IMG/VR virus record: IMGVR_UViG_3300020470_003365
Coordinates: 1-64,000 of that record
DNA from: a virus
Strand: one strand, 5' to 3'
Length of the DNA stretch: 64,000 nucleotides
Program-made: the position numbers and the translations under genes
In this document: in pieces, positions 37,401-46,500 of the stretch
Layout of the letters: each line of letters begins with the position of its first letter
Position numbering within the stretch: position 1 is the stretch's first letter
The notes under the pieces: model-generated
Database searches by the model: none
Told to the model about the DNA's origin: nothing
Seen by the model: the letters and a program-made list of their open reading frames with translations, nothing else

Positions 37401-37583
37401 TTTGGTGGTGCTTCAAGTAACCCTTCTGGTCATGATAACACTGGAGTTCAAAAATTGACTTATAGTTCAGAAACTGTTGCATATGCTCCTGGTGCAGCAT
37501 TACCATTACCTTTAAGTGCTGGAGCTAGCACAACAGCAAGAGATCATTCAATTTCTCAAAATCCATCTCCAGTAAATCTTTAG
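34416..37583 (+). CDS. Tail adhesin of three predicted six-bladed beta-propellers
   Basis: A 1055-residue product with a short N-terminal anchor (RGVFRLRTLRTENVQGDGVAV). After it come about 18 repeats of 45-60 residues with the pattern GY..GG, then (D/N)K(L/I)TYAT(E/D)T, then a short loop ending PGANL. By counting I find six units, a Pro-rich linker (STPSPAPGGAPYRW), six units, a second linker (GKPVPTAPTATPTSQTVP), then about six units, the first of which is degenerate. The repeat resembles kelch-type blades. Two paralogs lie at 40715 and 43516. Likely role: glycan or receptor binding at the tail; the fold is a prediction. Confidence 0.75.
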   Translation: MAENRGVFRLRTLRTENVQGDGVAVTDAWVPPAPIATEDASYMVGGLRNEYDSTNSASNVSSETYKITYATSTTSRLPGSNLNNPMYGGLGMSSLVAMYSGGGPNVPGLNPNQTNVRKLTYATGAWALLPGSNGLKVEPKQSTQGVGDGMNFGYYFGGVNQMDGSSRTSYTQKYTFAYDTSERIPGANLSYDFYGATAAGNQEKAIVTGGNIGSPSSLSTKISKLTYLNETMVQAPGIYLGNSKYKGDGEAAAANNQYIWYAGGMQIGPQGGSLIGQTTVSRLTMSIDSIEYSLPSTQLTYATFRHGGVDNGSDGYFAGGNSWNNAAPAGPGGPYSSANKLTFSNGTMAATPGANLGQATSLMQTAGPRQYSTPSPAPGGAPYRWIDDLDPKTLNVGYWSGGGGSPSQTSSTDQIDFNSNTRSALPSSTMPRDGSNYAGVLSDTTKVLVSGGEPSGGNNDFIKFTYATKTYSFLPGAYPGVKRTRNNDNNSIVQPSVGYIVAGQNDSGNVLISSTDKITFATDTATTVPGANYSHAANYIASWGDVNLAHGYAYGGNRDAPSSSNVAVSTINKLTYATETVSNIPANIGTNPGSFMHSSMSSSTHGYIMGGRYYPGSNEIPGDVEKFNFSTETRSTVPQPGPAYRVYSANATGNSTDGYSGGGQATNYPQRYSTVRKLSFTTETFSVLGEASSFSPGSGRNRSAAFSQMSNGKPVPTAPTATPTSQTVPLLSPSATNTALTAFGYNPKSGSNPMAIYKTNLATDTNQGEAATLSIRRFEYASNSTETNGYFHAGKDPAGSYAPNSDKVNYATDSRSQIPGLMGGTTGNWRGFGATGNPTHGYSAGGLNWPSGYSTHFLKMTWSSDSTQQIPATLNQGRIFINATGNREIGYWIGGEGNSPAAFNTTDKMVYSSDTASVLPSITAGRSKAGAVSGSPYSGYLLGGEDTPSSNTNSGYKINMSNETGSVVPSISLNGHPSYMKYFAQASGNTTDGYTFGGASSNPSGHDNTGVQKLTYSSETVAYAPGAALPLPLSAGASTTARDHSISQNPSPVNL

Positions 37584-37611
37584 TTGCATATTAGTGTAAG
37601 TATGTTATAAT
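37584..37611 (+). promoter_or_regulatory. Sigma70-type promoter with extended -10
   Basis: TTGCAT (37584-37589), 16-nt spacer, TATAAT (37606-37611) preceded by TGT, giving TGnTATAAT. It begins directly after the fibre stop and lies 18 nt before the glycosyltransferase start. Confidence 0.75.
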
Positions 37612-37628
37612 ATAAAAAAAGATAATTT

Positions 37629-38345
37629 ATGAGTGTCGTGATTGCCCTCCCAGCTCATGGGGGAATTGTAATGGAAAAAACAACTCTGGGGTTATTCAAT
37701 CTCGGTAAACTTTTTTTGAGAAATAATATTGATCATGGATTATTAACACTTACTAATTCTTCCCTGATTACACAGGCAAGATCAAAATGTGCTAATTTCT
37801 TTATTAATAATACAGAGTTTGAATATTTGTTCTTTTTAGATAGTGATATAGGTTTTGAACCAACTGATGTAGTAAAGTTATTAAATTATAAATTGCCAAT
37901 GGTATCTGGGACATATCCCATGAAAACGATACCTATGAGATATTGTGTTAATGTTAAACAACCAGAAGAAAGAAAGGGAGATTTGCTTAAAATTGATGGG
38001 AATGGAATGGGATTTTGTTTGATACATCGTAAAGTTTTTCTTGATGTTGCAAAAGCCCATCCTGAATTAAAATATACACCTGAACTGAAGGATAGTGATG
38101 TTCCTCCTACAGAGGCAGAAATGGATAATTCATATCATTATTTTGCTGAATTGAAGAAAGGTGATGGATTTGTTGCGGAAGATAAAAGTTTCTTTGCAAG
38201 AGCTGAGGCAGTGGGTTATGAGATGTGGTTAGATACTAGTATTGCATTGAATCATTGTGGGTTTCATATTTACGAAGGTGCTGCTCAACCAACAGTAGAA
38301 CCTGTACCTAAACCACTTCAAAAGTGGGGATACTATAACGGATAA
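37629..38345 (+). CDS. GT-A fold glycosyltransferase-like protein
   Basis: A 238-residue product starting MSVVIALPAHGGIVM. It has TNSSLITQARSKCANFFIN and then FEYLFFLDSDIGFEPTDV, with D71-S72-D73 as the DxD-type metal and nucleotide-sugar motif. NGMGFCLIHRKVF near residues 125-137 and VAEDKSFFARAEAVGYEMWLD near 181-201 (acidic catalytic-type ED, then a terminal Trp-Leu-Asp strand) complete the GT-A order seen in GT2/Anp1-like enzymes. Donor and acceptor are unknown. It is first in a three-gene group behind its own sigma70-like promoter and 2 nt from a GT4 gene. Confidence 0.78.
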   Translation: MSVVIALPAHGGIVMEKTTLGLFNLGKLFLRNNIDHGLLTLTNSSLITQARSKCANFFINNTEFEYLFFLDSDIGFEPTDVVKLLNYKLPMVSGTYPMKTIPMRYCVNVKQPEERKGDLLKIDGNGMGFCLIHRKVFLDVAKAHPELKYTPELKDSDVPPTEAEMDNSYHYFAELKKGDGFVAEDKSFFARAEAVGYEMWLDTSIALNHCGFHIYEGAAQPTVEPVPKPLQKWGYYNG

Positions 38346-38347
38346 TT

Positions 38348-40180
38348 ATGAAATCAGGAGCAACCGAGACATCATATATGTATTTACATGAGCATTATCA
38401 ATTTCCTGATAATGTTTTTGTATCTCATTTACCTGATCAGATAAAATTATCAGATCATGCATATAAAATTTTATGGGCTCATCATGCATACGATCAACAT
38501 CTTTTCTATGAATTTGATCATAATATAGTTAATCATATTGTATCTCCTTCGGAATGGAATAGACAGATGTTTATTCGATATCATAAGGTTCCAGAAGATA
38601 AGATTAGTGTAATTCCTAATGGAGTTGCTGAAATGTTTTCCTATTCAGATAAGAAGACAAAGAGTATGATTTATACTTCTATACCATATAAAGGTTTGGA
38701 AGTGCTTGCTAAAGTGATTCCTATTGTCCATAAAAAGCATCCTGATACTAAATTTAAGATATTTTCATCAATGTCTTTGTATGGTGATGATCAATTAGAT
38801 ACTTATATTGACACATATGATTTACTTAAATCACTTTCTAATGTAGAATACTCAAGAGCAATCGATAGAGAAAACTTAGTAGAGCATTATCAAGAGGCTG
38901 CATTCTTTGTTCATCCTAATAAATGGGAAGAAACATTTTGTGTTTCAATGACCGAAGCAATGAGGTGTGGTGCATTTCCAATCATTACTGATATTGGAGC
39001 ACTTGCTGAAGTCGCTGGTGAAAACAATGCACAAATAGTTCCCATAGAGGGAAACCCTACAAATAAAGGGTATGAGGTTACAGACAACTTCATAAATAAC
39101 TTTGCTGAAACTTGTTGCTTGATTTTAGATCATTATGATAAGGATAAGTCTTATCATAAACAAGTCTCAAAAAGAATTTCTGATTATGTTATTGAAAAAT
39201 ATAATTGGAAGACCATTTCCAACCAATGGAAAACTTTAATACATAGCATTACTGGAGAATCAATTACTATGACTGAATCAAATGAAAACATTGTAGAAAC
39301 AACTGCAAAGAAAGAAACTTCAATGTTGCCTTATGATCCAATTAATGCACATCAAGCAGTAACTGATGAAGATTATTTGCAGATTGCTTCTGAGAATGTT
39401 TTTAGGTGGGAGCAAAGTGATAGAGAGATGGCTCAAGGAAGAACTAACTTCCAACTTGAGAAATTTATTGGTTTGAATACTCATAACCTATCTGTTACTT
39501 TTGAGCATATTTTGAAAGAACGCAGAATTATGGCAAGTGGTTATATGCAGAAACTTATTGAAATGAAAGAAAGAGTTCGTGAGTTTGATTGGAAGTGGGC
39601 AAATCATGAGGATAAAACACAACCTTTGATTTATGATGTTGGAACTGATGGTGGTAGAAAAAATCTTTGTTGGTATGATTTAGAGGAACTTAATCTTACA
39701 CATTACTTAAGATCTAGTGAACTTGAAATTCGTGATCGTCTTCATCAAATGGAGCATATGGATAAGATGATGGATAAGTTGGTGGAACAAAATGGTGGTG
39801 TACCTCCAAATAGAGCACAGTTCTTAGAAGAGAATGAGGAATATTGGGATACTCGTCTTGCAGAACAGGCTCTTGATGATCTTATGGCATCACGTACTGG
39901 TATTTCTATAGGTAACATTCAGGCAATGCGTCGTGCATCTGGCCCTGCTATTGTAGATCCTAAGAATGAATTGAAAGAAGGTTATCTTCCTATGGATACT
40001 TTGCTTACACAAGCAGGAAAAGATGAATTTGTAAAAGATCTTCAGAATAAGGTTCTTCGTGGATATGAGAAATTATCTGGTAAAAATCTTGGTGCAATAA
40101 AACCTGCAGAAGAGAAAAAGCAGATAGAAGGAGAAAAGAAAGGAGGTTATTATTCAACAGGTGAAGGATTTGGTCGTTAA
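38348..40180 (+). CDS. GT4 glycosyltransferase fused to an unknown C-terminal domain
   Basis: A 610-residue product. Residues about 1-300 are GT-B, family-4-like: VSPSEWNRQMF, VIPNGVAEMF, SIPYKGLEVLAKVIPIV, then FVHPNKWEETFCVSMTEAMRCGAFPIITD with the E-x7-E-type acceptor site. The N-terminal Rossmann half is short for GT4. From residue 308 an unrelated charged helical domain of 303 residues follows (MTESNENIVETTAKKETS, RWEQSDREMAQGRTNFQLEKFIG, ERRIMASGYMQKLIEMKERV). An in-frame ATG at 39269 has GGAGA at 39254-39258, so the C-terminal domain may also be made alone. The stop overlaps the next start (TAATG). Confidence 0.75.
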   Translation: MKSGATETSYMYLHEHYQFPDNVFVSHLPDQIKLSDHAYKILWAHHAYDQHLFYEFDHNIVNHIVSPSEWNRQMFIRYHKVPEDKISVIPNGVAEMFSYSDKKTKSMIYTSIPYKGLEVLAKVIPIVHKKHPDTKFKIFSSMSLYGDDQLDTYIDTYDLLKSLSNVEYSRAIDRENLVEHYQEAAFFVHPNKWEETFCVSMTEAMRCGAFPIITDIGALAEVAGENNAQIVPIEGNPTNKGYEVTDNFINNFAETCCLILDHYDKDKSYHKQVSKRISDYVIEKYNWKTISNQWKTLIHSITGESITMTESNENIVETTAKKETSMLPYDPINAHQAVTDEDYLQIASENVFRWEQSDREMAQGRTNFQLEKFIGLNTHNLSVTFEHILKERRIMASGYMQKLIEMKERVREFDWKWANHEDKTQPLIYDVGTDGGRKNLCWYDLEELNLTHYLRSSELEIRDRLHQMEHMDKMMDKLVEQNGGVPPNRAQFLEENEEYWDTRLAEQALDDLMASRTGISIGNIQAMRRASGPAIVDPKNELKEGYLPMDTLLTQAGKDEFVKDLQNKVLRGYEKLSGKNLGAIKPAEEKKQIEGEKKGGYYSTGEGFGR

Positions 40181-40722
40181 TGAAACAAAAAATCTTTGTT
40201 ATTGATAATTTTATTGAATTTCCTATTGCATATTATGATAAAATTATTAAACCTGAATTTAGATTAAAGATAGAGGAGCAATATCCTGAGAGTAAAATCT
40301 TTCAGAATATATCCTCTATTCTTAAATCTGAGATTCAAGTATTAGAATGTAACGATCATATTCTAAAAGAAAATGATAGATACCCAATCTGTTGTCATCA
40401 GGGAAGTGATTATATTGGAGTTTTATATTTAAGTTTACCTCTTGTCAACTGGGGTGAGGTTGGTATTAAATTTTATTCTCATAAAGAAACTGGTCTTGAT
40501 TCATTTCCAACTCAAGAACAAATAAAAAAACATAATATTACTGATATATCTAAAACATTTGATTGTAATGCAAAGTATTGGAAAGAATATGGATCTATAC
40601 CAATTAAACATAATAGATTGATTCTATTTCGTAGTGATTTATGGCATTCTTATGGTAATGGATTTGGTTCAGATCTAAATACTTCTATGCTTTACAAGAA
40701 GATTATTATAAAAAATGGCTAG
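40180..40722 (+). CDS. DUF6445/2OG-dioxygenase-like protein
   Basis: A 180-residue product beginning MKQKIFVIDNFIEFPIAYYD. It shares overall order with the protein at 42850: a KQ(K/N)I.VID(N/D)F start, a GVLYLSLP strand, SISKTF-type linker, and a C-terminal NRLILFRSDLWHSYGNGFG block that matches the distal His strand. The proximal metal motif is weak: CCHQGSD rather than HxD. It may be an inactive or variant member. It overlaps the following fibre gene by 8 nt, so enzyme and adhesin are translated in series. Confidence 0.6.
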   Translation: MKQKIFVIDNFIEFPIAYYDKIIKPEFRLKIEEQYPESKIFQNISSILKSEIQVLECNDHILKENDRYPICCHQGSDYIGVLYLSLPLVNWGEVGIKFYSHKETGLDSFPTQEQIKKHNITDISKTFDCNAKYWKEYGSIPIKHNRLILFRSDLWHSYGNGFGSDLNTSMLYKKIIIKNG

Positions 40723-42829
40723 TACTACCAGAAACATTTTTACTTTAGGTGAGTATAATGATGCCACCATAGAAGGTGAAGGTGTGCCACTGCCTTCTGT
40801 TTGGGCTGGAGATACAAGATTTGTAGATGGTAAAGCAAAACTACCTTCTAATATGTATTTTACTGGAGGTAATGGGTATCAACCTGGATATCCATCAAGT
40901 CTTCCAGAAAAAACAACATATGCTGATAAAATTGATATATCAACTGATACTAATTCTAGTGTACCAAGTGCTCAATTGCCATTTACTATAGGTGCAACTG
41001 ACGATGGTTTCAATACTCCATCAACTACTATATCATGGTATGCTGGAAATCAGAGAACTAGGGTTTATAAATTAACTTATTCCACTGAGTCGCAGTCGTC
41101 TAGTCCGAGTGGAACATTTGCAAATGGACCTGGTGGATCTGATGAATGGACGCAGAAGGCTGCAGTAGGAAATGATGAAACTGGTTATTTTGCTGGTGGA
41201 GATCAATCAAATGCTACTTCTGTAGTTCAAAAAATAGTTTTTTCTGAAGAGACTTTTTCCAATTTACCTTCAACTGCTAATTTGCCTGGTAATAGAACTA
41301 GGCAATCAAGTATTGGACATGAGACACGAGGTTATTTTGTAGGAGGATTTCCTACTACTGCAGACGCATCAAGAATGGAGTATAGTACTGATACTATGAC
41401 TCAAATTGGAAATAGTAATATGAGTTATTTCTCTATGGGTTCGACTGGAAATGATACTCATGCATATTTTGCTGGTGGTACATCAGGTCCACATAATGGT
41501 TTTACTGGTGGCGAAGTTCAAGCACAGAAATTGACATATGCAACTGAAACTTTTGCAGCGTCTCCAACCATATATGGTAGTTATAATTATAATCTACCCT
41601 CTTATTGGGGACCAGGAGAAAGAAGAGGGTTAGCTGGTTCGGGTGATAAACAATCTGGGTATTTTGCAGGTGGATTGTATCCTGCTCCTGGTACTCCAGG
41701 TGATATGAGAAGTTGGGTTGATAAAATAAATTTTGCTACTGACACAGTTGAAAGAAGAAAAACTACTCTTCAAAATGCTAGAGCAGTTGGTCAGATGGGA
41801 ACAGGTGCAAGAAAGAATGCACTTGCGACATTTGATCCACCAACACCAACTCCAACGGATACTACTCCTCGACAGGAAGCAAAAGGAGGAGTTCCTAATT
41901 TTGGATACTGGGGTACTGGTTCTTATGATAATAATTCAAATAAATTAAATTATGCGACTGAAACTGTTACTGGTTTGGGTAATCTAAGTAAAGATCTTGC
42001 TGATGCTGCAGTGGTATCTAGTGATACTACTTGGTATCAAGCTGGTGGATATTCTCACCCAAGTTCTCCTGCAAGATGGTCTGGAACTGATAAGATAGTA
42101 TATTCCACTGATACAAAAACTCTTAATTTCTTAAATATGCCATCAGCTAGAAATACTCCAAGTCATAATCATTTTGGTAGTAATAATATGACAGGATTTT
42201 CATATCCTGCTGGTGGAAAAGGATATTTCTCTGGTGGAAGTGATGGTTGGTTTGGTGGTAGATCTATTACCACTAAACTTACTTATTCATCTGAAACTTA
42301 TTCAGACATGCCATCAGCAAATGTACCACATGCAAGATCAGATGCATTTGGTAGATCTAGCACAACAGCAGGATACCGTGGTGGTGGTGCAGATGCTCCT
42401 AGTCCATCTAATGTTTCAAATACTTCAAAATTAACTTTTTCTAATGAAACATGGTCACTCATACCAGGAGCAAAATTAGAATTAGGGCCTAGTCAACCAA
42501 TGCGTGGAGCATCAGCAGGAAATATTAATGATGCATATTGGATGGGAACAAATGATAATACTTCTATAACAAATAAGTTTAATTATAGTACCGAAACTAT
42601 TTCAATAGGAGGTAATCTGACAAGAGGTGAAGGAGACTGGGCTGCATCTGGTAATGTTACAAATGCATTTATGTCAGGTGGTGATCATACCAGTTATATG
42701 AAATATATTTATTCTACTGATACTACTTCAGAATCTCCTGCAAATATGACTTTCACTGCTATTTACAATACAGCAGGATCTGCACAAGATGATACTAATG
42801 GTATGGTAAGTGTACCATATGTTGTTTAA
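40715..42829 (+). CDS. Tail adhesin of two predicted six-bladed beta-propellers
   Basis: A 704-residue paralog of the protein at 34416. After an anchor containing NIFTLGEYNDATIEGEGVPL there are exactly six blade-like units (YFAGG..., then KLTYSTE(T/S) or KI.FSEET, then P(S/G)ANL), a Pro/Thr linker (FDPPTPTPTDTTPRQEAKGG) near residues 374-393, and six more units ending MKYIYSTDTTSESPANM. This clean 6+6 count is the best evidence for six-bladed propellers. The stop codon lies in a 34-bp element repeated after the third paralog. Confidence 0.78.
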   Translation: MASTTRNIFTLGEYNDATIEGEGVPLPSVWAGDTRFVDGKAKLPSNMYFTGGNGYQPGYPSSLPEKTTYADKIDISTDTNSSVPSAQLPFTIGATDDGFNTPSTTISWYAGNQRTRVYKLTYSTESQSSSPSGTFANGPGGSDEWTQKAAVGNDETGYFAGGDQSNATSVVQKIVFSEETFSNLPSTANLPGNRTRQSSIGHETRGYFVGGFPTTADASRMEYSTDTMTQIGNSNMSYFSMGSTGNDTHAYFAGGTSGPHNGFTGGEVQAQKLTYATETFAASPTIYGSYNYNLPSYWGPGERRGLAGSGDKQSGYFAGGLYPAPGTPGDMRSWVDKINFATDTVERRKTTLQNARAVGQMGTGARKNALATFDPPTPTPTDTTPRQEAKGGVPNFGYWGTGSYDNNSNKLNYATETVTGLGNLSKDLADAAVVSSDTTWYQAGGYSHPSSPARWSGTDKIVYSTDTKTLNFLNMPSARNTPSHNHFGSNNMTGFSYPAGGKGYFSGGSDGWFGGRSITTKLTYSSETYSDMPSANVPHARSDAFGRSSTTAGYRGGGADAPSPSNVSNTSKLTFSNETWSLIPGAKLELGPSQPMRGASAGNINDAYWMGTNDNTSITNKFNYSTETISIGGNLTRGEGDWAASGNVTNAFMSGGDHTSYMKYIYSTDTTSESPANMTFTAIYNTAGSAQDDTNGMVSVPYVV

Positions 42830-42857
42830 TATGATATAATGATTTTATTATGAAACA
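42824..42857 (+). repeat. Fibre/enzyme junction repeat, copy 1, with extended -10 promoter
   Basis: 34 bp identical to 46513-46546 except for one base. It spans the last Val codon and stop of the fibre, an extended -10 TGATATAAT (42832-42840), and the ATGAAACA start of the next gene. No good -35 is seen. Confidence 0.8.
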
Positions 42858-43470
42858 AAATATTATTGTTATTGATGATTTTCATCATAATGCTGAAGAA
42901 GTCCGTCAATTTGCATTAAATGCTGGATATCCACCTCCAAGTGACGGATACACATATCCTGGTAGAAATTCTGAAAGAGCATATTATCCAAAAGAATTGC
43001 ACCAGAAATTTGAAGATGTATTAAATAAAAAGTTAATTCCTGCTAAACCTAATGGATATTTTAGGTTGTCGTTAGAGAAGGATAGTTTTAAGCAGGATAT
43101 TCATGTAGATCCATCTTGGGAATATGGTGCAGTATGCTATATGAATACACCAGAACAATGTATTGATGAAGGCGGTACATCATTTTGGGTTCATAACAAA
43201 ACCAATATGGATTACATTTCTATGAATCCAAAAGAATCTGAAAATGTTTATGGATATGGAAGTTTAAAAGAACAATGGCATAGTACTGTATATGGAGGTG
43301 GTCTTGATAGATCTCAGTGGACAAGATATTTTTTATCTGCAATGAAGTTTAATAGGATAGTAATATTCAGAGCTGACATGTGGCATTCTCATAATTATAA
43401 TTTTGGAGACTGTCTTGAAAATGGAAGAATTGTTCAATTATTCTTTTTTAATCCTATAGACTGGGATTAG
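42850..43470 (+). CDS. DUF6445-like putative 2OG-Fe(II) dioxygenase
   Basis: A 206-residue product starting MKQNIIVIDDFHHNAEEVRQFAL. YFRLSLEKDSFKQDIHVDPSWEYG contains a plausible iron-binding HVD. Around the middle is DEGGTSFWVHNKT, and the C-terminal RIVIFRADMWHSHNYNFGD has the distal His, followed by GRIVQLFFF. This is the order of small 2OG-Fe(II) oxygenase-like proteins (DUF6445). Substrate unknown; by location it may hydroxylate a fibre residue or a sugar. It is a single gene between two propeller adhesins, behind an extended -10 promoter. Confidence 0.68.
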   Translation: MKQNIIVIDDFHHNAEEVRQFALNAGYPPPSDGYTYPGRNSERAYYPKELHQKFEDVLNKKLIPAKPNGYFRLSLEKDSFKQDIHVDPSWEYGAVCYMNTPEQCIDEGGTSFWVHNKTNMDYISMNPKESENVYGYGSLKEQWHSTVYGGGLDRSQWTRYFLSAMKFNRIVIFRADMWHSHNYNFGDCLENGRIVQLFFFNPIDWD

Positions 43471-43471
43471 T

Positions 43472-43479
43472 TCTAAATA
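43472..43479 (+). promoter_or_regulatory. Late promoter-like TCTAAATA
   Basis: TCTAAATA starts 1 nt after the dioxygenase-like stop and lies 36 nt before the third propeller adhesin. Confidence 0.5.
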
Positions 43480-43515
43480 CATATAGTAATTTAGAGTAGT
43501 AATAACTCTTTAGAT

Positions 43516-46500
43516 ATGACAACTAGAGGAATCTTCATACTAGAAACTGTAAGGACTCGCCAGAGAGAAGGTGAGTGGGTTCCTTTGGATGATGTTTATG
43601 GTAAAGATAGTTTACAAGAAGTTGGATATATTGTTGGTGGCCAAAATTCGAGTAATCAATCAACTTCTAATTACCAAACTATTAATTATAGTACAGAGAC
43701 TAAAGGAAATATATCACCATTATCTATAGCAAAAATAGGAGTATTTGGAACTGCGAGTCCTTCTGCAGGATATACTTATGGTGGAATGGCCAATCCTAGT
43801 ACCCATTACAGCAGTATTGACAAATTAACTCTTTCTACTCAAACACATGCTGCACTCCCAAGTGCTAATATGACTGCAGCATATTCAAAGGGTGGAAGTT
43901 GTGGTAGTTCAACGATTGGATATCTTTGTGGTGGAATTGGCCCTAGCGAACCAAATGGTTATACACGATTAGAGAAATTAACATATTCTACTGAAACTTT
44001 AGAACGTATTCCTGGAGCTAATATGCCAGGATATCCTAGTGGTGCATGGAATAATTCTGCATCTGGTGATGGAGATAATGCTGGATATTGGGTTGGTGGT
44101 GCAACACAAAGTGGAAGTAGAGTTAATAAATTTACATATTCTAGTGATTCTTGGGGTTCTCTTCCAAACCTTCCTGGTTTACCAAACTTAAATAGAAATC
44201 AAAAAGCAGGTCAGGCTTCAAGTGATACTGGATTTTATTTGGTTGGTGGTTCAAACCCATATAGTAGTAGAGTGCAAAAAGTTACTTTTGCATCTGGAAC
44301 TAGTAGTATTGTAACTAATAGTACTGTTCCTACTAACAATGGAAGAATGAGACTGACTGGTACAGGAAGTCATAGTAGAGGATATTTTGCAGGGGGAACA
44401 GAGACATCTATTGTTGAAAGAATGCAATTCTCAACCAATAGTATGACTAGACTTCCTGCATTGGATTTGTCACAGGGAGTACAAGATTTAGGATCATTAT
44501 CGTCAGTTGCAGATAATAAAGCACTTCCAAAACCAACTCAAACATTTACTGGTAAGGTAGCATCTTTTGATTTTGGATATGTCACTGGAGGAGAGCAAGT
44601 ATCACCATATCCAGGTAGTGGAAACACAAGAACATTTAAAATTAATTATTCAACAGATACTAGTGCTAGAATTCCATCAGCTGATCAGAATATTGCTACT
44701 AGATATCAATTTGCTGCAGGAAATTCATCAACAGGGTATATAGCAGGAGGACAATCTGGTTCAACTCCAGGTGATGGGTCAGAATCGATGGACAAATTCC
44801 ATTATTCTACGGACACTAGAGGTAGTAGTCCTAATTGGGGTAACAGGAGATTTGATTCATTTGCAATGACTGATGGGCCTCAAACAGCTTTTTATGGTCT
44901 TGGAGGTAAAGGGCAACCTGGTAGTAGTTTAAAGGATAATTCATATAAGATGGATTATGCCACTGAGAGTCCAACTACATTACCATCTAATGCATATCTT
45001 AGTATCGCAAGAAGAGCAGGTTCATCATATGTAAACAATGCACATGGTTATATGGCTGGTGGTGGACAATATCCTGGAACTGCTAGAACTAAGGTAGATA
45101 AAATACATTTTAGTAGTGAAACGACATCTCAGGTTCCTAGTGCTGATTTACCAACAATGTTAAACAATAATTATGGAACTAGTGAAGCTTCTGCAGGATA
45201 TAGTTATGGTGGAATTGATAACGGTAGCACTTGGTATAGCTCTGTTTTCAAAACAACATTTGCAACAGAGACAACATCAACTAATCCAGCTGCACTTCCA
45301 GCAATTAATGCCAAGATAACAACAGTGGGTAATCCTACTAATGCTTATCTTGTAGGAGGTTGGTCTAGTAATCCAAATCCAGCTTATCATAGAAGTGATA
45401 TTTACAAATACACTTATTCTACTGAAACTTTCTCACAATTACCTAATTTAGCGAGTGTAATGGTTTCTGGAGCAGGAATGAGTGCTAGTGATGATAATAT
45501 GCCATTCCAAACACCTCCAGTAGAAACACCAACTAATCCTGAATTTCTTAGTTATCCTACAGGAGCTACAGCTCATGGTTATTTTACTAGTGGAAATGGT
45601 CCTTCAGCTCCTGGTTATTCTAATACAGAGAGATTGGATTTCTCTAGTGAAACGTATACAACCATGCCTGGAATGGTAATGCCTGGTTTGCCTGGATTAC
45701 CAGGAAGTGCAAGTAAATTTACTGATGGATCTTCTAATAGAAGTGCCACTCATGGATATATGATGGGAGGACAATTCCAAGGAAATTATTATAGTACAAT
45801 TTATAAATCAACATATTCGAGTAGTACAACGTCAAGATCTCCTTCAAATATGATTAGTGCCAGATACCATAACTTTTCATCTGGATCTACTACTCATGGA
45901 TATACTATTGGTGGTAATGCACCTAGTGGTAGATCTAGTGTTGAAAAATTGAATTACTCTAATGATACAAGTGAGAGTTTATCAAATCTGTCAAATAATA
46001 GACAAAGAGGTGGAGCTGCTTCTTCTCCAACTGCATTATATGCTTCTATGAGTTATTATAGAACTGGTTTTGCAAAAGTAACATTTTCTAATGATGATGT
46101 TCAGGAATACGTTCCTTCGATAGGAAATGTACCAAATCCTGGTTCATCTCCATCTAATTATTGGGGATATGGTCAGATAGCAGGAACAGGAAATAAAACA
46201 CAGGGATACTTTGGTGGTGGTGTATGGGCTACTCCTGGAAGTCAAAATACTTTATTATTTAAAGTGACTTATGCAACTGAAACTCTTTCCCCTGCTCCTA
46301 ATTTGAATGCAAATGCTTATAAAGTAAATACTGGAGATAATGAAAAAGGTTATTTTATGGGTTCAAATAATCCATATCCTGGTACTCAAAAATTAGTTTT
46401 TTCTACCGAGACTATGAGCACTGTACCTGCAGGAGCTCCAACTAATAGAACTAATGGATTTGGATATGGACCAAGAGACCAAGGAATTACTGAGGTAGGA

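Noticed and set aside
43490-43506. AGAGT...ACTCT inverted repeat before the third adhesin
   Set aside because: Five-base stem with a 7-nt loop, no T-run; expected by chance in AT-rich spacer.
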